The notes under the pieces: model-generated
Seen by the model: only the letters and a program-made list of their open reading frames with translations
Told to the model about the DNA's origin: nothing
Database searches by the model: none
Translations under genes and position numbers: made by a program
NCBI RefSeq assembly: GCF_003344965.1
Contig: NZ_CP031194.1
Location: 5,704,001-5,768,000, forward strand
Reading direction: 5' to 3'
Length of the DNA: 64,000 bases
DNA from: Streptomyces paludis
GTDB taxonomy: Bacteria > Actinomycetota > Actinomycetes > Streptomycetales > Streptomycetaceae
Shown here: positions 36,660 through 46,588 of the stretch, piece by piece
How the letters are laid out: each line of letters starts with the position of its first letter
Numbering within the stretch: the first letter of the stretch is position 1

Positions 36660-38000
36660 TTAGACTGCTAGCGCGGCGGGGGTTACTAGTCGCGCACGGT
36701 CGTATAGATCTCGGGCAGCGTGGTTTTTGATGTGTGGACGGATTCGCTTATACATGCCCGCGATTCTTTGATCCGCTCGCCCGGATTGGATCAATGGATA
36801 GTCGTCCAGGGCGAGATTCCAAGTTTCACACGCTGCCTCTAGGTGGCCAATTTCGAGTTGCCGTTCTGCGAGAATCGAGAGATGCCGGACGCGTGCTCGC
36901 CGATACACGGCATATCGCAACTGATTAGAGTTTTCCATGGCGGAGATTGACCCTGCGACATCGCCTAGTTCATAGCGAACTTGACTGACATGATAATTCA
37001 GGGATGACGGATCGTAGGATCCAAAAGGCTTGGATCGGGACTCGGCCTTTTCCATAGCAATTTCGGCCTCGTTGAGATATCCCAGCGCTTTAGAGCGCTC
37101 TCCGATTTGTGCCGCCGCGTGAGCTTGTTGCCCAGCCAAGAAAGCGCGCATTCGAGGGCCAGCCTGTGGGGAGGCTGCTGCGGCAGCATCGGCGAGCCGC
37201 ATTGCCTCTTTTCCGTGCCCTAGGTCAACGGCCTGTACGCTCATTCCACGCAGCGTGGTGCAGTAGGTGAGATGATCCTCCGAAGCTCCGGCCAGTTCCA
37301 GGGCTTTCAAATAGTATTGCTGAGCCAATCCGTGGATGCCCTCATCGACAGCCATGTATCCGGTGAGATAGCACAGGTCGGAGGCTGCCGACATCATCGC
37401 TTTACGGACTTCCTCGGAAGCATCGGCCTTCAGGTATGGGGCGACCGTGTTTACGAGGAATGCCGCCGCCATCGGTCGGGCGTGTCGACCGCCGAATTGG
37501 TCATCGAGTTCTGATACTCGCTCCGTCATGGCGATGACCATTTCAACTTCATGCATCCCTATGCGCTGCGTTTTGCCCATCTGCACTGCTTCCATTCGCC
37601 CCACGACATCCGGCCAGTTGGGAACCGTAAGGGCGACAGAAAATAGGGTTGCTCCGACAACGCTGCGGCGGGACGGGTCCACGTCATGCCTCCCCAGGTC
37701 GATCAGCCCTTCCACCGTACTCGGATGGGCGTTCGACTCTTTCGGGGGTGCGGGGAACCCTGCCTCGGCGTGGGTGATGGGGCGGAGCAGTCTCCGGGCG
37801 AACGCTTCCAGGATGAGTGGCCGTACGCCCTCCTTGGGCATGTGCCCCTTCAGCCACTGATGGACTGAAGGTTCCTGGTATTTGAGCGGTGTTCCGCGTT
37901 CGGTTCCGATGCGGTTGATCGCTTGGGCGAGTTGGCGCATCGACCATCCGCTCTCGCGGTACAGCAGCTCAAGTTCTGTGTTCGGCTCCGGTGTCTTCAC
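36660..38000 (-). CDS. XRE-type regulator with TPR-like domain
   Basis: Protein of 446 aa. An N-terminal helix-turn-helix-like segment (LELLYRESGWSMRQLAQAINRIG, then VHQWLKGHMPKEGVRP) is followed by a long helical repeat region typical of Streptomyces XRE/TPR proteins (YYLKALELAGASEDHL, ALGYLNEAEIAMEKAES, LEAACETWNLAL). GTG at 38000 is preferred: GGGGAG precedes it, and the longer frame's TTG at 38084 falls in TTGACG, a likely -35 box. Divergent from the small-gene cluster, it probably controls that cluster or the lysogenic state. Confidence 0.8.
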   Translation of the reverse strand: MKTPEPNTELELLYRESGWSMRQLAQAINRIGTERGTPLKYQEPSVHQWLKGHMPKEGVRPLILEAFARRLLRPITHAEAGFPAPPKESNAHPSTVEGLIDLGRHDVDPSRRSVVGATLFSVALTVPNWPDVVGRMEAVQMGKTQRIGMHEVEMVIAMTERVSELDDQFGGRHARPMAAAFLVNTVAPYLKADASEEVRKAMMSAASDLCYLTGYMAVDEGIHGLAQQYYLKALELAGASEDHLTYCTTLRGMSVQAVDLGHGKEAMRLADAAAAASPQAGPRMRAFLAGQQAHAAAQIGERSKALGYLNEAEIAMEKAESRSKPFGSYDPSSLNYHVSQVRYELGDVAGSISAMENSNQLRYAVYRRARVRHLSILAERQLEIGHLEAACETWNLALDDYPLIQSGRADQRIAGMYKRIRPHIKNHAARDLYDRARLVTPAALAV

Positions 38001-38128
38001 TGGTACCAACTCCCCGTGCAGATGGCTCTTAAGGGTCTTAAGTTCTGCCGCTGTGACAAGCGTAGCGCTGTGAGTAGTCGTCAAGTTGCCTTGAGTGAGT
38101 CGAGATCACTTCAGGAGGCGGGGCGACC

Positions 38129-38332
38129 ATGGATGACCAGGCGAAACCAGCGAAACCCGCAGGTGGCGACGCTGACCTGTTATGTGAACTCATCCGGGCC
38201 GGTGGCTACTACGGGCTCGCCCCGGACTGGGTGCCCCGTGGTGGCTACACCGCGCCAACTCGTCCTGTACTGGCGCGTGTTGCTCTCCGGCTGTTGGCGC
38301 TCTCCGTGCCGGGTCCGGGTGAGACGTGGTGA
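38129..38332 (+). CDS. Small protein, first of a four-gene overlapping cluster
   Basis: Protein of 67 aa (DDQAKPAKPAGGDADLLCELIRAGG...) with a possible amphipathic helix. A strong ribosome site, AGGAGGCGGGG, precedes the ATG. It is divergent from the XRE/TPR regulator. Its stop overlaps the next GTG start. No family recognised. Confidence 0.65.
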   Translation: MDDQAKPAKPAGGDADLLCELIRAGGYYGLAPDWVPRGGYTAPTRPVLARVALRLLALSVPGPGETW

Positions 38333-38523
38333 GCCCGGTGAGAGGGCAGCCAACGCGGTCCGGGCTCCGGTGGCCACCGTGCCAGTGCGGACACCCTGAG
38401 TGCCCGGACAAGCCGCCCCCGCCGTACGCGGGTGACGACGACCGGTCGCGCAGTCCAGCCATGGAACGCATCCGCCCCGATCTGGAAAAGGCGAGAGACC
38501 GGACCAGGCGGAGACCCGGGTGA
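38329..38523 (+). CDS. Small Arg/Pro-rich protein with Cys/His cluster
   Basis: Protein of 64 aa starting at a GTG that overlaps the previous stop (GTGA at 38329). It has WPPCQCGHPECPDKPP, a Cys/His pattern that could bind zinc, and an Arg-rich end (ARDRTRRRPG). Alternative start GTG at 38326. Function unknown. Confidence 0.6.
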   Translation: MSPVRGQPTRSGLRWPPCQCGHPECPDKPPPPYAGDDDRSRSPAMERIRPDLEKARDRTRRRPG

Positions 38524-38717
38524 CCGCACGCAATCGCCGCGCCGATACCGGAACTCCGCGCAAGGCTCCGCACTGCGGGGAATGTATCGGATTTCGTGAA
38601 GTCTGGTGCCCGGTGTGCTGCGGATTCGCGGGATGCGACGTCTGCCACTACACCTTCAAAATTCCCTGCCGGACATGTGCCGGCGGGGACGTGACGCTAG
38701 GAAAAATCCAGTGGTGA
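38520..38717 (+). CDS. Small zinc-ribbon protein (DnaJ-like CxxC pattern)
   Basis: Protein of 65 aa with three to four cysteine pairs: CGEC, CPVCCGFAGCDVC and CRTCAGGD. The spacing recalls the central zinc domain of DnaJ-type proteins. It starts with GTG overlapping the previous stop and ends overlapping the next start. Confidence 0.65.
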   Translation: MTARNRRADTGTPRKAPHCGECIGFREVWCPVCCGFAGCDVCHYTFKIPCRTCAGGDVTLGKIQW

Positions 38718-38815
38718 AGCGTGCCACGCAGGAGACCGGTTGGGCGCTCGCCGCCGCCGTTGTATGGGTCGGAATCTCCGTACTCATCATCGTGATTGTG
38801 ACCCACGACAAGTAG
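38714..38815 (+). CDS. 33-aa single-pass membrane peptide
   Basis: A 33-residue peptide starting at GTG (GTGA overlap with the previous stop). It consists of a short basic head (KRATQE), one hydrophobic segment (WALAAAVVWVGISVLIIVIV) and a THDK tail. Its place at the end of a coupled micro-operon supports it being real. It could be a toxin-like or membrane-sensor peptide; nothing more can be read. Confidence 0.6.
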   Translation: MKRATQETGWALAAAVVWVGISVLIIVIVTHDK

Positions 38816-38862
38816 CCCTCGCACCAGCACGGGAACACGTACCGCCAAGGAGCCAAAGACCC

Positions 38863-39471
38863 ATGCCGCTGTTAACCCCCTACGTCGCCTTACTCAGTAC
38901 CGAAGTAGCCACGCTCCAATCAGAGCTGGAAATCGAGGACAGCCCGAACGGGTACCGGCTCGCCTACAAGAAAACGCGCCCCGGGGACCGTGACAAGCAC
39001 GGGAACTTGTGGGCCCGCATGGAAGAGACTCCGGGCCCGAGCAAGGTTCTCTATCACTCGATGCACCCGCGCCGTCAACGCGAATGCATGGAACACATGT
39101 TGTGTCAGGTGTGCGGGGAGCCCGCCGACCGGAACCGCCAGGGATGGCTGTTCATCGACTGGCAGCGCGTCGAATCTCCGCCGACATGGCCTGAGCGTTC
39201 CCTCACGTCGATGCCGCCCGTGTGCGCCGAACACGCCCGGGTGTCGGCGCGGCAGTGTCCGCATCTGCGCCACGGACCGTACGTCGTGCTGCGTGCTCGG
39301 AAAGCTCCCTTGTACGGGGTGGCGGGGATCGTCTACCGCTTGACGCTGAACGGTTGGGTCACCACTGAGGATGACGTGCTCTCCGCGTACAGCAAGAAGA
39401 GACTTCCGGGCATGCTCGCATCCCGGCTCTTCCGCGAACTGCGCGGCGTGACGGTCGTCGATCTCCCGTAG
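38863..39471 (+). CDS. Hypothetical protein with CxxC and C-x2-H clusters
   Basis: Protein of 202 aa with ribosome site AAGGAG. An N-terminal segment (VALLSTEVATLQSELEIED) is followed by a zinc-like cluster MLCQVCGEPADRNRQGWLF and VCAEHARVSARQCPHL. Proteins with this layout are, to my knowledge, widespread in Streptomyces beside XRE regulators. Function unknown. It lies 47 bp after the membrane peptide and probably shares the same transcript. Confidence 0.7.
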   Translation: MPLLTPYVALLSTEVATLQSELEIEDSPNGYRLAYKKTRPGDRDKHGNLWARMEETPGPSKVLYHSMHPRRQRECMEHMLCQVCGEPADRNRQGWLFIDWQRVESPPTWPERSLTSMPPVCAEHARVSARQCPHLRHGPYVVLRARKAPLYGVAGIVYRLTLNGWVTTEDDVLSAYSKKRLPGMLASRLFRELRGVTVVDLP

Positions 39472-39554
39472 CGCGCCAACCCGCCGTGTTTGGTGGGTAC
39501 TTCCCGGTGTCGGTGCCGGGGTGTTACGGTCCCTGACACAACATCAAAAAGAAA

Positions 39555-39583
39555 CCCCGGCGAGTGCGTCAACACTCCCGGGG
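39555..39583 (+). promoter_or_regulatory. Strong hairpin in the leader of a small gene
   Basis: CCCCGG-c-GAGTG (39555-39566) pairs with CACTC-CCGGGG (39573-39583), with a 6-nt loop. It is followed by CGTGGCCGAC and the ribosome site CAGGAG of the gene at 39613. The stem ends about 30 bp before the start codon, so it may act as an attenuator; it may also terminate the previous transcript. Confidence 0.5.
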
Positions 39584-39612
39584 CGTGGCCGACAACCTCA
39601 GGAGTTGCCGAC

Positions 39613-39933
39613 GTGCGTCACTCTATCGCGCGTGCCCTTGTGGCATGCCTGCGCCTCATCCTCGCCGCCATGCTGCCCGCTACCGGGAAGCGCCGCGCGG
39701 AACCCTCAGCAGTCCCCGCAGAGCCGTGCGCTCCGACGGTTGCCCCCTGGTCGAAGCCGTGGACCGGGCCCAGCTCTGCGGACGCCCGAGCCATCTTCCG
39801 GGCCGAAGAGACCATGCCACTCACCCCAGTGCAGCGGGAACGGCGCTTCGCCGTCGAGTTCGCGGCGCGGGGAGTGGAGTACCCGTACCGGTACCCGGAT
39901 GATCAGTTCTCCGCCCTGGGGAGGAGCGCGTGA
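39613..39933 (+). CDS. Hypothetical protein, last gene of the element
   Basis: Protein of 106 aa. A hydrophobic N-terminal stretch (ARALVACLRLILAAMLP) could be a membrane anchor, followed by a Pro/Ala-rich linker and a charged end (TPVQRERRFAVEFAARGVEYPYR). GTG at 39613 follows CAGGAG at good spacing. It is preceded by a hairpin leader and followed by a terminator near attR. No family recognised. Confidence 0.55.
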   Translation: MRHSIARALVACLRLILAAMLPATGKRRAEPSAVPAEPCAPTVAPWSKPWTGPSSADARAIFRAEETMPLTPVQRERRFAVEFAARGVEYPYRYPDDQFSALGRSA

Positions 39934-39978
39934 CCAGGGCGCGACGGGCGGGGTAGCCCGGTCCTGAAGCAGCGCAAC

Positions 39979-40008
39979 AGCCCCGTTCGACCACGTGTCG
40001 AGCGGGGC
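39979..40008 (+). terminator. Terminator near the right end of the element
   Basis: AGCCCCG-t-TCGAC pairs with GTCGA-g-CGGGGCT (39979-39991 with 39996-40008), followed by TTTCGC. It lies 45 bp after the last element gene. Confidence 0.7.
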
Positions 40009-40039
40009 TTTCGCATGCCCGGATCCCGGTGTTTTCCCA

Positions 40040-40064
40040 GCTCCCAGGGTGTAGGGTCTCCCCC
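40040..40064 (+). other. attR (P arm plus core)
   Basis: The phage-side arm gctcccagggtgtagggt (40040-40057) is followed by the core ctccccc (40058-40064) and then by host repeat R1. Joined to the P' arm of attL it gives a 48-bp attP with dyad symmetry, as expected for a large serine integrase. Confidence 0.75.
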
Positions 40065-40208
40065 CGGCCGCCCCCCCTCTCCCGTACACGCGCCGGAAGG
40101 GGAGGTGTCAAGGGTGAAGCGAAGCGCAATCGGCGCAGCCGACGCGACGAAGGAGCGCCCTTTACACCTCCCCTGGAGGCGCGACACTGGCAGGAGGAGG
40201 GGCGGCCC
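40060..40208. repeat. Inverted repeat R1, right copy, with hairpin
   Basis: Reverse complement of 30221-30369. The hairpin arms are 40099-40114 and 40158-40173. It sits at the 3' side of the convergent hydrolase gene, mirroring the left copy at the end of LysR. Confidence 0.85.
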
Positions 40209-40288
40209 GGCAGGCACCTGGCGTTCAGCTTCTCGCCCCCGTACACCCCGGTCTACCTCTTGGTACTGACCCGCACGGTTCGTATGTC

Positions 40289-41110
40289 TCATGCCGCGAA
40301 GAACTCCTCCAGCACCGGTGCCAGTACATGCGGCGCCACCTCGTGGGTCTGGCCCGTCAGGGTGCGGTGGCGGCCTCGGGGGAGGGCTGCCGCTGTGGCG
40401 CGGGCGGCGTCGCGGAGGAAGCGGGGGGAGGCGCCGCCGTCGACGACCATGGCGCGGACCCGGACCGCCGACAGCCGCTCGGCGGGGAGGGGCCCCCGGC
40501 GCAGTACGGCGTCGTCGTACGCCAGGGTGTGGGCCAGCGCCGTCAGGTCGGGCCACATCGGTGAGCGGCGCAGTCCGCCCACCGTCGCGCCCGCCGTTCC
40601 CACGGCCCGCAGGAACAGCTCGACCGCGTCGTCGCGCAGCCCCCGCGCCAGCAGCCCGGCCAGCCGCTCGCTGTAGGCCGGGCCGCTCGCGGCGCCGGCG
40701 CCTCCGCTGATGCCGCCGCTGCCTCCGTCAACGCCGCCACCGAGGACGTACGGCGGCTCGTACAGCGCGAATTGCGCCATCGGCAGCCCCGCCGCCGCGG
40801 CCTCCAGGACCAGGGCCGCGCCGGACGACATCCCGAGGACGGAGACGTCCGGACCCGCCATGCCGAGGAGGGCGGCGAGATCCTCGATCTCCCGTTCCAC
40901 CGCGTACGGCGCGGTGTCGCCGCTGGCGCCGCGCCCGCGCCGGTCGTAGGTGATGACGTCGAACGCGGGCGCGAGCAGCTTCGCCAGCGGGGCCTCCGAC
41001 TCCGCCGTACTGAACGCGCCCCCCACCAGAACGACCGGCGGTCCCTCGCCCGTCCGCCGGAACGCGATCGGGGTGGCGTCCCCCGAATTCACCATGCACA
41101 CGTTGTTCAT
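40289..41110 (-). CDS. Alpha/beta hydrolase
   Basis: Protein of 273 aa with the alpha/beta-hydrolase fold. It shows GPPVVLVGGAFST (oxyanion region), YDRRGRGASGD, the nucleophile elbow GMSSGAALVL and a C-terminal TGQTHEVAPH carrying the catalytic His. Start at 41110 (MNNVCMVNSG) or at 41095 (MVNSG). Substrate unknown. It was the convergent neighbour of the LysR gene before the element inserted. Confidence 0.85.
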   Translation of the reverse strand: MNNVCMVNSGDATPIAFRRTGEGPPVVLVGGAFSTAESEAPLAKLLAPAFDVITYDRRGRGASGDTAPYAVEREIEDLAALLGMAGPDVSVLGMSSGAALVLEAAAAGLPMAQFALYEPPYVLGGGVDGGSGGISGGAGAASGPAYSERLAGLLARGLRDDAVELFLRAVGTAGATVGGLRRSPMWPDLTALAHTLAYDDAVLRRGPLPAERLSAVRVRAMVVDGGASPRFLRDAARATAAALPRGRHRTLTGQTHEVAPHVLAPVLEEFFAA

Positions 41111-41200
41111 GCGGGTTCAGACCCCGGCGCCCGGCTCAACTCATCGGTCCGCGGAAAAGTTTTCCGCACCTTCTTTAAGAGGCGCGTCCAGAGGGGGTCC

Positions 41201-41536
41201 TCAGGCCGTCACCAACTCCGTGTCGTAGAAGCAGAAGTGGTCCTTGACCTGCGCGACCTCCTCCTTGGGCGTCGGGTACGCCCAGACCAGATCCGGGGCG
41301 CCGGGCAGCGACCAGTAGGACGCGTCGCCCTTGAACGGGCAGTGGGTGGTGGTCGCTGACGGCGTCAGCAGCTCGGTCCGTACATCTTGCGGCGGCAGGT
41401 AGTAGCGGACGGGACAGCCGGTCTCGCGCAGCACCAGCGGTCGGCTGCTCTCGGCCAGGAGCTGTCCGTCGCGTACGACCCGTACGTGCTCGGTGCCCTG
41501 CTCGACGGTGATGGTGTGTCCAGCGGTCGCGGTCAT
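41201..41536 (-). CDS. DUF427 domain protein
   Basis: Protein of 111 aa with the DUF427 signatures HVRVVRDGQLLAESSRPLVLRE, VRYYLPPQDV, HCPFKGDASYWSL and AWAYPTP-like WAYPTPKEEV. Family structures show a small beta fold; biochemical role is not known. GAGGACGG precedes the ATG at 41536. Upstream frames through the next genes are not part of it. Confidence 0.9.
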   Translation of the reverse strand: MTATAGHTITVEQGTEHVRVVRDGQLLAESSRPLVLRETGCPVRYYLPPQDVRTELLTPSATTTHCPFKGDASYWSLPGAPDLVWAYPTPKEEVAQVKDHFCFYDTELVTA

Positions 41537-41662
41537 GGTGATCCGTCCTCTTTGAGGGATGCGAGGGATACGAGGGGTAGGAGGGACAAGGAGGGGTACG
41601 TCGGCCCCTCCCTGTTCAGCAAATAGATGCGGTCCACTCTTCCCGCGTCCTACCGTGCACCC

Positions 41663-42202
41663 ATGAATATCTGTGTCTTCCTCTCCGCCGCCGACCTCGA
41701 CGAGCGCTACACCCGCCCCGCCCGCGAATTCGCCGAACTGATCGGCAAGAGCGGGCACACCCTCGTCTGGGGAGGCTCCGACACGGGGCTGATGAAGGTC
41801 GTTGCCGACGGTGTGGCGGAGACCGGCGGCAGGCTGGTCGGGATCTCCGTGGGCTTTCTCGGCGCCATGGCCCGGCCCGACGCGGACGAGATGGTGGTCG
41901 CCAAGGACCTCGCGGAGCGCAAGGCGCTGCTGCTCGGCCGGTCCGACGCCGTTGTGATCATGGCCGGCGGTCTGGGCACGCTGGACGAGGCCACCGAGGT
42001 CCTGGAGCTGAAGAAGCACGCCGTGCACACCAAGCCGGTGGTGCTGCTCAACACGGCGGGCTTTTACGACGGGCTGAAGCAGCAGTTCCACCGCATGGAG
42101 GACGAGGGCTTCCTGCCGCTGCCCCTCAGCGACCTGGTGTTCTTCGCCGAGGACGGGGTGAGCGCCCTCGCGCACCTGGAGGAGGCCGCCGGCGTGCGGT
42201 GA
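41663..42202 (+). CDS. LOG-family protein (cytokinin-activating hydrolase-like)
   Basis: Rossmann-like protein of 179 aa. The LOG signature region is MAGGLGTLDEATEVL (the usual first residue of PGGxGT is replaced by Ala), with YTRPAREFAELIGKSGHTLVWGG at the N-terminus. Many such proteins cleave nucleoside 5'-monophosphates to release the base; substrate here not determined. TACCGT lies seven bases before the ATG, so a leaderless transcript is likely. Confidence 0.82.
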   Translation: MNICVFLSAADLDERYTRPAREFAELIGKSGHTLVWGGSDTGLMKVVADGVAETGGRLVGISVGFLGAMARPDADEMVVAKDLAERKALLLGRSDAVVIMAGGLGTLDEATEVLELKKHAVHTKPVVLLNTAGFYDGLKQQFHRMEDEGFLPLPLSDLVFFAEDGVSALAHLEEAAGVR

Positions 42203-42254
42203 CGGCGTGCGGTGACGGTGCGAGGGGTGGCCGGGGTGATGCGACGATGACCGC

Positions 42255-42940
42255 ATGGCTACCCATCTGATCACCGGTGCGGGCTCGGGCATCGGCGCCG
42301 CTGTCGCGCGCCGGCTCCACGAGCGCGGCGACGACCTGCTGCTGCTCGCCCGGGACGCGGGCCGCGCGAAGGAACTCGCCGCGGGTCTGCCCGGCGCCCG
42401 TACCCTCGTCGGTGACCTCGACAACCCCGGCCGGCTCTCCTGGGCGCTCGCCCAGCAGTCACTGCCCGACCGCCTCGACTCGCTCCTGCACATCGCGGGC
42501 GTCGTGGACCTGGGACAGGTCGGGGAGCTGACCCCCAAGTCCTGGCACCACCAGCTGAACGTCAACCTCGTGTCGCCCGCCGAGCTGACCCGGCTCCTGC
42601 TGCCCCAGCTCCGGGTCTCCCGCGGCCAGGTGATCTTCGTCAACTCGGGCGCGGGGCTCGCCACCCACGCCGGATGGAGCGCGTACGCCGCCTCCAAGCA
42701 CGGCCTCAAGGCGCTGGCCGACGGGCTGCGCCAGGAGGAACGCCCCCACGGGGTACGGGTGACCTCCGTCTACCCCGGCCGTACGGCGAGCCCCATGCAG
42801 GTCAAGGTCCACCAGCAGGAGGGCAAGGAGTACGACCCCACCCGCTGGATCGACCCCGAGTCGGTCGCCACCGCGCTGCTCACCGCCCTCGACCTGCCGC
42901 GCGACGCGCAGATCGACGACATCACCGTAAGGCCGGGCCG

Positions 42941-42944
<4 letters not shown>
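42255..42944 (+). CDS. Short-chain dehydrogenase/reductase
   Basis: SDR of 229 aa. Cofactor motif ITGAGSGIGAAVARRL, HIAGVVDLG strand, catalytic Ser in FVNSGAG and catalytic pair in AYAASKHGLK. It is shorter than many SDRs at the C-terminus. The substrate is unknown. The stop overlaps the MetE-like start at 42941, so the two are coupled. Confidence 0.92.
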
Positions 42945-46325
<3,381 letters not shown>

Positions 46326-46588
46326 TGCGGTCAACTCCCCGAGGATCAGGGCGCACACCATCGAATTCGGGCCGCCAAGGTCACCCGTTCGGCGCATACC
46401 AGACGGATCTGGATGGGCGGGTCGCATTCGGGCAACAGCGGTAGAGCGCTGCCCGTTGGGGCCCTTGGCGGCCTACTGTTGTGAGGTGCGCCTGTCGCGC
46501 GCGGCCGCGCAGTGCGAATCCGGCCGCGCTGACATGACGACGCGCCCATCGCGTGGCATCGGCTCCGCCGGCTGTGAGAGGGACGGGA
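46326..46588. other. Intergenic region before the GGDEF/EAL gene
   Basis: About 260 bp with no gene seen. TACTGT near 46471 followed by TTGTGAGG may be part of a promoter for the downstream c-di-GMP gene; this is only a weak call. Confidence 0.35.

Larger units (their letters stand above)
30908..40064 (+). mobile_element. Serine-integrase element with capsid and small-terminase genes (satellite-like)
   Basis: Integrated element of 9150 bp bounded by a 7-bp direct core (ctccccc). It encodes a large serine integrase, zinc-ribbon proteins, a scaffold-like protein, HK97-type capsid protein, HNH endonuclease, P27-type small terminase, XRE/TPR regulator and a divergent cluster of small genes. No large terminase, portal, protease, tail or lysis gene is seen. 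The centre (about 33540-37900) is visibly less GC-rich than the host. It fits a capsid-encoding phage satellite or a reduced prophage; a helper phage would be needed for mobilisation as particles (inference). Confidence 0.82.

Noticed and set aside
38001..38084. Longer start (TTG at 38084) for the XRE/TPR regulator
   Set aside because: The TTG is part of a TTGACG -35-like box; GTG at 38000 has a ribosome site and matches the family start.
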